Shown here: positions 43,168 through 51,007 of the stretch, piece after piece | Numbering within the stretch: the stretch's first letter is position 1 | Layout: every line of letters starts with the position of its first letter | Source: Tumebacillus lacus | GTDB lineage: Bacteria; Bacillota; Bacilli; Tumebacillales; Tumebacillaceae | Assembly: GCF_026410385.1 (NCBI RefSeq) | Contig: NZ_JAPMLT010000012.1 | Location: forward strand, 62,001 to 126,000 | DNA length: 64,000 nt | Reading direction: 5' to 3' | Notes under the pieces: model-generated | What the model was told of the DNA's origin: nothing | Database searches by the model: none | The model's input: the letters and a program-made list of their open reading frames with translations, nothing else | Made by a program: the position numbers and the translations under genes

Positions 43168-43295
43168 TGAAGAAGAGAATGTTCTGCTTTTTGGTCGCCT
43201 TTGCTTTTCTTGTTGGCGTGTTTGGTCCGATTTCCACCACAGAAGCAAGTTTCATTCCGCCCGATCCCTCGATTGTGCTGAATGATAAGAATTGA
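43167..43295 (+). CDS. Secreted signal-peptide precursor (42 aa), partner of the HTH-TPR regulator
   Basis: This 42-codon frame overlaps the regulator's stop by one base (TAATG) and has GGGAGGG upstream. It encodes a typical export signal: basic MKKR, hydrophobic FCFLVAFAFLVGVFG, then PISTTEA as a plausible cleavage region. The remaining tail is SFIPPDPSIVLNDKN. Phr, PapR, NprX and AimP precursors have the same size, placement and design, and release a 5-8 residue signal from the C-terminal part. The mature peptide cannot be set from sequence; the segment around DPSIVL is one guess. A terminator follows. Confidence 0.72.
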   Translation: MKKRMFCFLVAFAFLVGVFGPISTTEASFIPPDPSIVLNDKN

Positions 43296-43306
43296 ATTTT
43301 GGTACT

Positions 43307-43336
43307 GCCTTCCGTTTTTGACGGGAGGCTTTTTTA
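43307..43336 (+). terminator. Terminator after the propeptide gene
   Basis: GCCTTCCGT (43307-43315) pairs with ACGGGAGGC (43321-43329) with one G-T wobble, then T6. Confidence 0.8.
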
Positions 43337-43447
43337 TTTTATTCGAAAGAAAAATTACCTTCTGATGCATGACTTGTAAATCGTATATCCCTTCCTTTAG
43401 AACAGTTACTATGATTACAAACATGATAAAGTCAAGGAGGTTTTATA

Positions 43448-44764
43448 GTGAAGATCCATGATTCCAGCACACAGCCCTTCTCCCTCGGCCGCCGCATTCG
43501 CGAACTGCGTCTGCGTAAGGGGCTCACCCAAATCGATCTCGCCGCAGGGCTTTGCACTCCGTCGATGATCTCGCAGGTCGAGTCGGACCGGGCGCGTCCC
43601 TCGTACAAAATGCTTTACTCGATCTCCGAGCGGCTCGACGTACCGTTGGAGCGGCTGCTCGTCGATGTCGAACTCAATCTGGAGGTCGTCAGCGCTTACA
43701 AGATGGCGCGGGCGATGGTCTTGGCAAAGGAATACAGAGCGGCGATCCCGCTCCTCGAAGACTTGATCCAGACACCTCGTGCTGCGGTGTCGAGTGTGGA
43801 TCTGTATCTGGATCTCGGGCAGTGCTATCTCCACACGGGGCAGTTGACCGAGGCGGAGCAGATGCTAAAACATGTCCGGGAACTCGCCATCATGCGCAAT
43901 GACGCGCTGGTAAATGTGCAGGTGTTGCGGTCGCTCGGGGAGATTGAGTTTCAGCGGAAGAACTACACGCTGGCGTTGTATCAGTGGCAGGGTGCGTTGG
44001 AGGAGTCGGCGGCACTGGAGCGGGAAGATCCGTTGCTCACCGGGCAGTTGTATGTGCAGATCGGGTCGGCGTATACGCAGCTCGGGCGCGTGGAGGAAGC
44101 GCTCGGGGCTTATTTGCAAGCTGTCGAACGCCTCCAAGGGACGGAGAGTGTGCAGGAGATCTCCGGGGCGTATCTGGCGTTGGCAGACGGGTATCGGAAG
44201 GTGGACGATTTTGAGAAGAGTTCCTCCTATGCGGAGCTCGCCATCGGCGGGTATGCGGCGTTGGAGAATCTGCGGATGACGGCGACGTTGCGGCGGATGC
44301 ATGCGGTGGCGCGGGGTCAGGCCGGGCTGGTGGATGAGGCGATGGCGGATCTCGTGGCGTGTGTGGAGGAGTTTCGCCGGTTGGGAGACGGTGTGGAGGA
44401 AGGCGTGGCGTGGGTGGAGTTGGCGAGGTTGCAGGTCGTCGCGGGAGATGCGGGTGCGGCGGAGGAGGCTTGTCGACGGGCACGGGCGTTGTTGCCGGAG
44501 TTGCATGTGTATCAGGCGTGGGTGCAAGAGGTGCGGGGGCGGATCGCGCTGGCGGCCGGAGACCGGCCGGAAGCGTTGCGGCGGTTTGCGTTGGCCGCAG
44601 ACGGGTTCCGGCAGCGGGAGGCTGTGAAGGAGTGGGTAGAGACGATGCAGGCGATGGCGGGGCTCTATGAGGCGGAGGGTGACATGACGCGGGCGGTGCA
44701 GGTGTTGCGCGAGGTGACGCGGTATACGGGGCAGGTATTGGCGGAGCGTGGGATTGTGTTGTAG
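43448..44764 (+). CDS. Second HTH-TPR regulator, GC-rich
   Basis: This 438-residue protein has an XRE helix-turn-helix at about residues 12-70 (RRIRELRLRKGLTQIDLAAG, SMISQVESDRARPSYKMLYS). About nine TPR-like helical pairs follow (for example YLDLGQCYLHTGQLTEAEQM). It has the NprR/Rap-like layout and length. GTG 43448 lies seven bases after AAGGAGG. Unlike the regulator at 42019 it is GC-rich, so it looks resident. No propeptide frame follows it; the next gene runs the other way. The ligand is unknown. Confidence 0.82.
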   Translation: MKIHDSSTQPFSLGRRIRELRLRKGLTQIDLAAGLCTPSMISQVESDRARPSYKMLYSISERLDVPLERLLVDVELNLEVVSAYKMARAMVLAKEYRAAIPLLEDLIQTPRAAVSSVDLYLDLGQCYLHTGQLTEAEQMLKHVRELAIMRNDALVNVQVLRSLGEIEFQRKNYTLALYQWQGALEESAALEREDPLLTGQLYVQIGSAYTQLGRVEEALGAYLQAVERLQGTESVQEISGAYLALADGYRKVDDFEKSSSYAELAIGGYAALENLRMTATLRRMHAVARGQAGLVDEAMADLVACVEEFRRLGDGVEEGVAWVELARLQVVAGDAGAAEEACRRARALLPELHVYQAWVQEVRGRIALAAGDRPEALRRFALAADGFRQREAVKEWVETMQAMAGLYEAEGDMTRAVQVLREVTRYTGQVLAERGIVL

Positions 44765-44771
44765 AGCGCGA

Positions 44772-45164
44772 TCACACGGACGCAAGCAACACTTCGATCG
44801 TCGGCAGGTCGGCCGGTGCCCAGTCGAGGGTGGGCAGGTCTTGGATGGGCAGCCATGTGAGTTTTTCATGCTCGGTGGCTTGCGGTGTTCCGTTTACCAC
44901 TGTGGCGTGGTAGGTGATGAGGCGGACGGTGATGGCGGGGTATTCGTGGGTAGCGTCGGCGACCAGCTCCCCGACCTCGATGTCGCAGCCGAGCTCTTCG
45001 CGGATCTCCCGGCACAGACTCTGTTGCGGCGTCTCGCCGGGCTCGATCTTGCCGCCGGGGAACTCCCAGAGGCCGGGCATGGACATGGTTTGTGAGCGAA
45101 GTGCGCAGAGCACTTCGTTTTTTTCATTGCGAAGGACGGCGCCGACGACGTCGATTTTTTTCAT
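44772..45164 (-). CDS. MutT-like Nudix hydrolase
   Basis: This 130-residue protein is probably an 8-oxo-dGTP or related nucleotide pyrophosphatase. The Nudix box GX5EX7REUXEEXGU is complete (GGKIEPGE, then REIREELG). The N-terminus MKKIDVVGAVLRNEKNEVLC and the late TWLPIQDLPTLDWAPADLP segment resemble MutT. ATG 45164 is twelve bases after AAGGAG. The gene converges on the HTH-TPR gene with seven bases between stops. It is a single gene. Confidence 0.9.
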   Translation of the reverse strand: MKKIDVVGAVLRNEKNEVLCALRSQTMSMPGLWEFPGGKIEPGETPQQSLCREIREELGCDIEVGELVADATHEYPAITVRLITYHATVVNGTPQATEHEKLTWLPIQDLPTLDWAPADLPTIEVLLASV

Positions 45165-45280
45165 GGGGGGTGGGGGCTCCTTTTGAAAGAGATATAGGTA
45201 GTATGGCACAAAGTTTTGAACAGGAAGCTTATGTGGCTTATTGAATTATCTAGAAACGACAGAAAGGTTCATCTCGCAAA

Positions 45281-45562
45281 TTATCGATATTCAGACGAAC
45301 CCATGTACTTTAAACGGTTTTCTTGAATCACAACGTCTCGATGGTCCCCTACATACTGGAAATTGTATCCTCCTCTATCTTCGTAACCCCTCAGGCAATG
45401 CTTCTTTTTCGGCTATGCCGACTCAATTATAGTCCGGCGTTCATCACATCTATTTGAAAACAAACAAGTATCCACATCAGTTGCAGGTTCATAGCCAAAG
45501 CGAATTTGCGGGATCTCGTATTTGTTTCTCAGGTTGTGGAGGTCATGCTGAAGTAACGTCAT
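45281..45562 (-). pseudogene. Disrupted AT-rich reading frame with one internal stop
   Basis: On the minus strand, a frame from ATG 45562 to TAA 45281 spans 94 codons with one TAG at 45413-45415. Both halves look like natural protein: MTLLQHDLHNLRNKYEIPQI before the stop, and RGGYNFQYVGDHRDVVIQEN after it. There is no good ribosome site. The stretch is AT-richer than its neighbours, so it may be the remnant of an acquired gene. A plus-strand 63-codon frame from 45241 covers part of the same DNA but has no ribosome site. The remaining bases of 45165-45737 show no gene. Confidence 0.3.
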
Positions 45563-45639
45563 ACACACATCTTAATCGAATCTTCCTTATCCTTCCACTC
45601 CCCTACATATCTTGTGAGTTTCCCCTCTTTTCATGAGCA

Positions 45640-45676
45640 GCCGAGCGGCGCACTTGCCCGCTCGGCTTCTTCTCTT
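45640..45676 (+). terminator. Hairpin upstream of the nitrilase-family gene
   Basis: GCCGAGCGG (45640-45648) pairs perfectly with CCGCTCGGC (45658-45666), followed by a pyrimidine-rich, T-rich tail. It could end transcription of any decayed gene upstream. Confidence 0.55.
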
Positions 45677-45737
45677 TCCTTGCATATCATGGTAATCTAA
45701 AGACAGAATCTCAACGGATCGAACGGAGGAATCCCAG

Positions 45738-46526
45738 ATGACGCAACTGCGCATTGCCCTGCTCCAAATGGACATCGCCCTCGGGCAGCCGGAGGTCAAC
45801 CAAGCCAAGGCTCGCGAATGGGTGGAGAAAGCCGCAGCTGCCGGCACCGATCTGATCGTGCTGCCGGAGATGTGGAACACCGGCTACTCGCTGCAAAACA
45901 TCAAAGAGGTCGCCGACCGCAACGGCGAGCAGACCCGGGCGATGATGAGCGAGCTCGCTCGGACTTACAACGTCAACATCCACGCCGGGTCGGTCTCCGA
46001 TCTGCGCGACGGTCAAGTCTACAACACCACCTATCTCTTCGACCGGAAAGGCCAAGTGACGGGCACGTACTCCAAAGTGCATCTGTTCCGCCTGATGGAC
46101 GAGGAAAAATACCTCCAAGGCGGCGACCGACTCGGCGAGTTTACGGTCGACGGCGTGCAGATCGGGTCGATGATCTGCTACGATCTGCGCTTCCCGGAGC
46201 TCTCCCGCACGATGGTGCTCAACGGCGCGCAGGCGCTGTTTGTCCCGGCCGAGTGGCCGCATCCGCGCCTGAACCACTGGCGGCACCTGCAGATCGCCCG
46301 CGCGATTGAAAACCAGACGTTCGTCATCTCCTGCAACCGCGTCGGCTTTGGCGGCGAGACGGAGTTCTTCGGCCACTCGATGGTGATCGACCCGTGGGGC
46401 GAGATCCTGCTCGAAGCGGACGAGACAGAAGGCATCCACCATGTCACCATCGACCTCAGCGTAGTGCCGGAGATCCGCAGCCGCATCCCGATCTTCGAGG
46501 ATCGCCGTCCGGAGCTGTATAAGTAA
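45738..46526 (+). CDS. Carbon-nitrogen hydrolase (nitrilase superfamily, omega-amidase-like)
   Basis: This 262-residue cytoplasmic amidase has the catalytic triad Glu44 (VLPEMWNTGY), Lys113 (YSKVHLF) and Cys147 (MICYDLRFPE). The order and length fit the YafV/Nit2/MtnU group. In Bacillus such enzymes remove 2-oxoglutaramate-type products of transamination or act in methionine salvage. Methionine-salvage genes are not adjacent here, so the substrate is open. ATG 45738 follows CGGAGG. A terminator comes after it. Confidence 0.85.
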   Translation: MTQLRIALLQMDIALGQPEVNQAKAREWVEKAAAAGTDLIVLPEMWNTGYSLQNIKEVADRNGEQTRAMMSELARTYNVNIHAGSVSDLRDGQVYNTTYLFDRKGQVTGTYSKVHLFRLMDEEKYLQGGDRLGEFTVDGVQIGSMICYDLRFPELSRTMVLNGAQALFVPAEWPHPRLNHWRHLQIARAIENQTFVISCNRVGFGGETEFFGHSMVIDPWGEILLEADETEGIHHVTIDLSVVPEIRSRIPIFEDRRPELYK

Positions 46527-46535
46527 GAAAATAAG

Positions 46536-46570
46536 AAAAACCTCCCGTCCGCCGGCGGGAGGTTTTCTCT
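46536..46570. terminator. Terminator between the amidase gene and the 54-aa gene
   Basis: AAAACCTCCCG (46537-46547) pairs with CGGGAGGTTTT (46556-46566). The two genes converge here, and both strands carry T runs. Confidence 0.85.
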
Positions 46571-46581
46571 GTGTTCGTTTG

Positions 46582-46746
46582 CTACAGCAGGTTGTGCCAC
46601 TCTTTGTTGACGGCGATGACCGAGTAGCACTCCGGGCAGAGTTGGCCTGCCGTGTCGATGTAATGGGAGCGCTCGTAGGACGGAGTGTCAGCCTCAAACT
46701 CCGTCTCAGCTTGGCACAGGCAGCAGCAATCATTCTTTTTACTCAT
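46582..46746 (-). CDS. Small cysteine-rich, probably zinc-binding protein (54 aa)
   Basis: This 54-residue protein starts MSKKNDCCCLCQAETEFEAD and contains a second cysteine pair in LCPECYSVI. The cysteine pairs suggest a zinc ribbon. AAGGA lies nine to ten bases before ATG 46746. The stop codon is at 46582-46584, next to a bidirectional terminator. It is too short for standard gene callers, but its composition matches the surrounding genome. The function is unknown. Confidence 0.65.
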   Translation of the reverse strand: MSKKNDCCCLCQAETEFEADTPSYERSHYIDTAGQLCPECYSVIAVNKEWHNLL

Positions 46747-46941
46747 TTCATTTCATTCCTTCCTAGTCGCGATCTGTTATTTAGAATTATACCAAAGGGA
46801 GACGGGAATTCAAGTGAATTATCGAAAAATTTTGTGAATATTTTGTGAGGAGGCGACACACTTCGTCCCCCACAGGCACCCGATGGCGGAAACGGATTTT
46901 TTCAACAGGTTTAGAGTACGTCGAGACGCGGTCCGGTATGC

Positions 46942-46975
46942 AAAAAAGAGAGCCGTTCGCAAAGAACGGCTCTCT
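46942..46975 (-). terminator. Terminator of the haem operon
   Basis: A 12-base perfect stem (46947-46958 with 46964-46975) has a T6 tail on the minus strand, directly after hemY. Confidence 0.88.
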
Positions 46976-46984
46976 CGGTGTTCG

Positions 46985-48442
46985 TTATTTCGTCAAAAAG
47001 GACACGATCTGCCCGGCCGTCTGTTTGCCCTGCCCGATGGTGTCAGGGATGCCAAGGCCGGTAAATCCCGCTCCGGCGAAGAACACGCCCGGCAGGTCGC
47101 GGGCCGCCTGGTCGACGAACGTTTTCACGCGGTCGAGGTGGCCGACGGTGTACTGCGGCATCGAACGACGCCAACGGGCGACGCGGGTGAACATCGGCTC
47201 GGCGGTGATGCCCATGATCTTTTTCACATCGGCGCGGACGCGGGCGACGATCGTTTCGTCCGACTCGTCGACGATCGCCTCTTCCCCGGCGCGGCCGACG
47301 TAGAAGCGCATCAGGACTTTGCCGTTTTTCGCCGTGTGCGACCATTTGCTCGACGTCCAGGTGCACGCGGTGATCGTGGTGCCTTCTTTGTGCGGGATGA
47401 CAAATCCGGTGCCGTCCAGCGGGTAGTCGATGACGCCTTTGTCAAAGGCGAGAACGCAGGTGGCGACCGAAGCGTACGGGACTTGGGTCAGGTGCGAGCC
47501 GGAGACGAGCTCCTGCGGCAGGAGCTTGGCCGATTCGAAGGTCGGCGCGGTCAGCACGACGGCGTCTGCGGTGAGGGTCTCCCCTGCTGCCAGCCGCACG
47601 GTGTAACCGCCCTCCTCACGCGGGGTGATCTCCTCGACGGCGGTGGAGAGGCGCACGTCGGTCTGGGTCAATGCGTCCGCGATGCCGCGAATCAGGCGTT
47701 CGAGGCCGTTCGGGAAGGTGACAAAGACGGAGTTGGGCAACGGCTTCTGCCCGAGCTCCGGCTGTTGCGGCACGGCCGCTTTCGCTTTGGCTTCGCGGGC
47801 TTGGGCCAGCATGCCGCGCACGAGGGAGCCGTAGTTTTGCTCCAGTTGCTCAAACTGCGGGAAGGTGGCGCGCAGACTCAGTTTGCGCAGGTCCCCGGCG
47901 TAGATGCCGGCCAGCAGCGGTTCGGCCATGTGGTCGACGACTTCTTTGCCGAGGCGGCGCTCCAGGAAGGCACCCAGCGACTGATCGCCTTTTTGCTGGT
48001 GTTTCGGCAGGACGAGGTCCAGCCCCGCCCGCAGTTTGCCGCCCATCGACAGGAGGCCGGTGGTGGCAAACGGCATGAACTGGGTCGGGATGCCGATGTT
48101 CAAGCCTTGCGGGATGCGGTGGAGCTTGCCTTCGTGGAGGATGTAGGTCTTTTTGTTGTGCGGGTTGGTGCCGACCAGTTCGCCGTCGATGCCGAGCTCC
48201 CGACAGAGCTCGACCGCCTGCGGTTTGCGCACGAGGAAGGAGTCCGGTCCCGCCTCGATGACAAAGTCGTCGATCTCATCGGTCTTGATCTTGCCCCCGA
48301 GGCGGTTGTCCGCCTCCAGCAGAGTGATCGTGAGGCTGTGGCCTTGTGCGCGGGCCGCCTGCTCCAGATAGTAGGCGGTGCTAAGGCCGGTGATGCCCCC
48401 GCCGATGATGACGACCTGTTTGCCGTTCGCTTTGTCTGCCAT
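46985..48442 (-). CDS. hemY: Protoporphyrinogen/coproporphyrinogen III oxidase
   Basis: This 485-residue FAD enzyme has the nucleotide-binding motif VVIIGGGITGLSTAYYLE and a C-terminal FAD loop (FFAGAGFTGLGIPDTIGQGK). In Firmicutes the family (HemY/CgoX) oxidises coproporphyrinogen III in the coproporphyrin-dependent haem route. It is probably a soluble or peripheral membrane protein. It follows hemH by six bases and is the last gene of hemE-hemH-hemY. Confidence 0.93.
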   Translation of the reverse strand: MADKANGKQVVIIGGGITGLSTAYYLEQAARAQGHSLTITLLEADNRLGGKIKTDEIDDFVIEAGPDSFLVRKPQAVELCRELGIDGELVGTNPHNKKTYILHEGKLHRIPQGLNIGIPTQFMPFATTGLLSMGGKLRAGLDLVLPKHQQKGDQSLGAFLERRLGKEVVDHMAEPLLAGIYAGDLRKLSLRATFPQFEQLEQNYGSLVRGMLAQAREAKAKAAVPQQPELGQKPLPNSVFVTFPNGLERLIRGIADALTQTDVRLSTAVEEITPREEGGYTVRLAAGETLTADAVVLTAPTFESAKLLPQELVSGSHLTQVPYASVATCVLAFDKGVIDYPLDGTGFVIPHKEGTTITACTWTSSKWSHTAKNGKVLMRFYVGRAGEEAIVDESDETIVARVRADVKKIMGITAEPMFTRVARWRRSMPQYTVGHLDRVKTFVDQAARDLPGVFFAGAGFTGLGIPDTIGQGKQTAGQIVSFLTK

Positions 48443-48448
48443 GCGTTC

Positions 48449-49381
48449 TCATCCCTTTTTCGCTTGTTGCAAAACGGCCGTGGCGACTCCTTGCAAAAAT
48501 TGCGATTCGTCGTTCGGCGAGGCGGGGCGAACCAGTTTGACGCCGAGTTCCTCCGCCAGTTTTTGCGCTTCGATGTCGATGTCGTAGAGGACTTCCAGAT
48601 GATCGGAGACAAAGCCGATCGGCGCGATGATCAGGCCTTTGATGCCCGCGTTCGCTTGGAAGCGGATCACGTCGAGGATGTCAGGGCCGAGCCACGGCTC
48701 CGGGGTGCGCCCTGCCGATTGCCAGGCGGTCGACCAGTTGCGGTGGCCGATCTGCTCGGAGACGGCAGCACCGGTCTCTTCGATCTGTTTCGGGTACGGG
48801 TCGCCGACTTGGAGGATGCGCTCCGGGAGGGAGTGCGCGGTGTAGAAGATCTTTACCGCGTCACGCTCTTCGGGGGCAAACTGCTCCAGCGCAGCCTGCA
48901 CGCGTTTGGCGGTGGAGTCGATGAAAAGCGGTTGCAGATGCCAGCTCTCAACGAACGTCATCTGCGGGCCGCCGTGTTTTTCGATGGACTCCTGCGCGTA
49001 TTTGATGTAGGTGCCGATGCTCATCGTCGAGTAGTGCGGCGCGAGGACGACGCCGATGGCCGTCTCGATGCCGTCGGCGACCATTTTCTCGACCGTCTCT
49101 TCGATGAACGGGTGCCAGTGTTTCATGCCGGTGTACATCTTGTATTCGGTGTCCGGGTCGAGCTCGGTGAGAGCGCGGTGCAGGCCGTCGACTTGGTCGG
49201 CGGTGATCTTGTTCAGCGGCGAGAGGCCGCCGATCGCCTCGTAGCGGTCGATCAGGTCCTGCAACTGCTGCGGCTCCGGAGCGCGACCGCGTCTGATGTG
49301 CGTGTAGTAAGGCAAGACCTCGTCGATGCTGCGCGGGGTGCCGTACGCCATGACGAGGATGCCGACCGGTCGTTTCGACAT
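48449..49381 (-). CDS. hemH: Ferrochelatase (coproporphyrin type)
   Basis: This 310-residue enzyme inserts ferrous iron into coproporphyrin III or protoporphyrin IX. The metal-binding histidine is in GVVLAPHYSTMSIG, and FYTAHSLPERIL is the conserved family block. There are no C-terminal Fe-S cysteines, as in the Bacillus enzyme. Its ATG overlaps the hemE stop by one base (TAATG), and hemY follows six bases later, so all three are coupled. Confidence 0.94.
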   Translation of the reverse strand: MSKRPVGILVMAYGTPRSIDEVLPYYTHIRRGRAPEPQQLQDLIDRYEAIGGLSPLNKITADQVDGLHRALTELDPDTEYKMYTGMKHWHPFIEETVEKMVADGIETAIGVVLAPHYSTMSIGTYIKYAQESIEKHGGPQMTFVESWHLQPLFIDSTAKRVQAALEQFAPEERDAVKIFYTAHSLPERILQVGDPYPKQIEETGAAVSEQIGHRNWSTAWQSAGRTPEPWLGPDILDVIRFQANAGIKGLIIAPIGFVSDHLEVLYDIDIEAQKLAEELGVKLVRPASPNDESQFLQGVATAVLQQAKKG

Positions 49382-50421
49382 TAGCGGCTCAACCTCCGGG
49401 CGGAGTATTCATGAACAAAGTCGGTCAGGCGTTTGAGCACGTCGACGTCCGCCTCCGGGAAGATGCCGTGTCCGAGGTTGAAGACAAAGCCCGGCTGAGC
49501 CATGCCCATGTCGAGGATGCGGGCTGCTTCGGCAAAGCGCACGTCTTCCGGTGCCAGCAGATAAGCCGGGTCGAGGTTGCCTTGCAGAGAGAATTTGCTC
49601 CCCACGCGCTCGCGTGCTTGGTCGAGCGGGACGCGCCAGTCGACGCCGATCACGTCGACCGGGAGTTCGCTCCAGATGCGCATCAGTTCGCCGGTGCCGA
49701 CGCCAAAGTAGATCTTCGGCACGTTGAGTTCTTGCAGGCCGGTGAAGATCTTTTTCATGGTCGGCAACACGTAGGTGCGGTAGTCGCTTTGGGAGAGCGA
49801 ACCGACCCAGGAGTCGAAGATCTGGATCGCTTGGGCACCCGCTTCGATGTGTGCCTTCATATAGGAGAGGATCATGTCGGACAGTTTGTCCATCAGCGCG
49901 TTCCAGACGTCCGGGGCGCTGTACATCATCTGCTTGGTCTTGTAATAATTGCGGGACGGGCCGCCCTCAATGATATAGGAAGCGAGGGTGAACGGCGCGC
50001 CTGCGAAGGTGATCAGCGGGACTTTCAGTTCGCGGACGAGGATCTCGATGGTCTCGATGACGAACGGCAGGTCTTCTTTGGCGTTCGGGACGCGCATGGC
50101 GTTAACGTCAGCCAGAGTGCGGACCGGGTTGGAGATGACCGGGCCGATGCCCGCTTTGATCTCGACATCGATACCCATCGGTTTGATCGGGGTCATGATG
50201 TCGGAGTAGAGGATCGCAGCGTCGACGCCGAGTTGCTCAATCGGCGCGATGGTTACTTCGGCGCAGAGTTCCGGTTGCTCGGTGATCTGTTCGAGCGAGA
50301 ATTTTTCTTTGATTTTACGGTAGCTCGGTTGGTAACGGCCGGCTTGGCGCATGTACCAGACTGGGATATGGTCGACCGATTCTTTGCGAATCGATCGCAA
50401 GAAAGTGTCGTTAAAGGTCAT
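49381..50421 (-). CDS. hemE: Uroporphyrinogen decarboxylase
   Basis: This 346-residue enzyme converts uroporphyrinogen III to coproporphyrinogen III. The N-terminal signature HIPVWYMRQAGRYQPSYR is complete, and the conserved aspartate lies in AAILYSDIMTPIKPMG. NLGHGIFPEADVDVLKRLTD is the typical end block. It is the first gene of the hemE-hemH-hemY operon, the usual Bacillales arrangement. Confidence 0.95.
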   Translation of the reverse strand: MTFNDTFLRSIRKESVDHIPVWYMRQAGRYQPSYRKIKEKFSLEQITEQPELCAEVTIAPIEQLGVDAAILYSDIMTPIKPMGIDVEIKAGIGPVISNPVRTLADVNAMRVPNAKEDLPFVIETIEILVRELKVPLITFAGAPFTLASYIIEGGPSRNYYKTKQMMYSAPDVWNALMDKLSDMILSYMKAHIEAGAQAIQIFDSWVGSLSQSDYRTYVLPTMKKIFTGLQELNVPKIYFGVGTGELMRIWSELPVDVIGVDWRVPLDQARERVGSKFSLQGNLDPAYLLAPEDVRFAEAARILDMGMAQPGFVFNLGHGIFPEADVDVLKRLTDFVHEYSARRLSR

Positions 50422-50487
50422 GTGGAGTCACCATTTTCTACTATGTATTTTTTGTCAAAGTCATCATACCGCAAGGAGTGGGCAAGA

Positions 50488-50910
50488 TCAAATGAATGAA
50501 TTGTGTCTCGAAAAGGAAAACTTTGTGAGCGCGTGGAGGGCGACGCCGTACAGGGCGTGCGCGGCGAACCACCACACGAGCGGTCGGAGTTGCCCGGAGA
50601 GCTCGGGAGCGGCCAGCGGTTGGAGGACAAAATAGATCAGGGACGTGAGCAGACCGTAGAGAGCGCCGGTGATGAAGTTGGCCGGAAGGACGCGCAAATA
50701 GATGTAGCGATACGCCATCGCAGCGATGATGGCGACGAGGAAATGCAGGAGCCATTGGATGATCGGGGTATTGAAGGTGCTCAAGACCGGGATATAGGAC
50801 AGGTCGAGCAACACGACGTCGAGCGGGTCGCCTGTAGCTGTTGCGAGGAGGACCAGGAGCAGACCGAGCAACACACCCGTGACGAGACCGATGACAGACA
50901 GACGAAGCAT
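50488..50910 (-). CDS. Four-helix membrane protein, YqhR-like size
   Basis: This 140-residue protein has four hydrophobic segments (about residues 4-22, 45-65, 72-92 and 108-128) and a short basic C-terminus. The start is ATG 50910 after AAGGGGTGATC; the upstream in-frame ATG at 50946 lacks a ribosome site. It resembles small four-helix membrane proteins of Bacillales, but no specific family was assigned. It is upstream of hemE in the same direction, 66 bases away, and might be co-transcribed. Confidence 0.72.
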   Translation of the reverse strand: MLRLSVIGLVTGVLLGLLLVLLATATGDPLDVVLLDLSYIPVLSTFNTPIIQWLLHFLVAIIAAMAYRYIYLRVLPANFITGALYGLLTSLIYFVLQPLAAPELSGQLRPLVWWFAAHALYGVALHALTKFSFSRHNSFI

Positions 50911-50965
50911 AAAGATCACCCCTTGAGAATGATGGTCGAAGATCAATTCCGCTCCCAGATGTGAT

Positions 50966-50996
50966 AAAAACCACCCGCCAAAGACGGGTGGTTTTT
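50966..50996. terminator. Terminator after rocA
   Basis: AAAAACCACCCG (50966-50977) pairs with CGGGTGGTTTTT (50985-50996) around a seven-base loop. It lies just past the stop of rocA. Confidence 0.88.
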
Positions 50997-51007
50997 CGTG
51001 TCGCGAA

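Noticed and set aside
43164-43424. 86-codon minus-strand frame over the propeptide gene
   Set aside because: It covers the propeptide gene and its terminator on the opposite strand, has no ribosome site and no recognisable sequence.
26412-43447. Integrase, transposase or attachment sites for the AT-rich island
   Set aside because: Looked for at both ends and inside; no recombinase gene, tRNA or clear direct repeat seen by eye.
46883-49384. 833-codon plus-strand frame
   Set aside because: Shadow spanning two unrelated genes (hemY and hemH) on the other strand; crosses their boundary and terminator.
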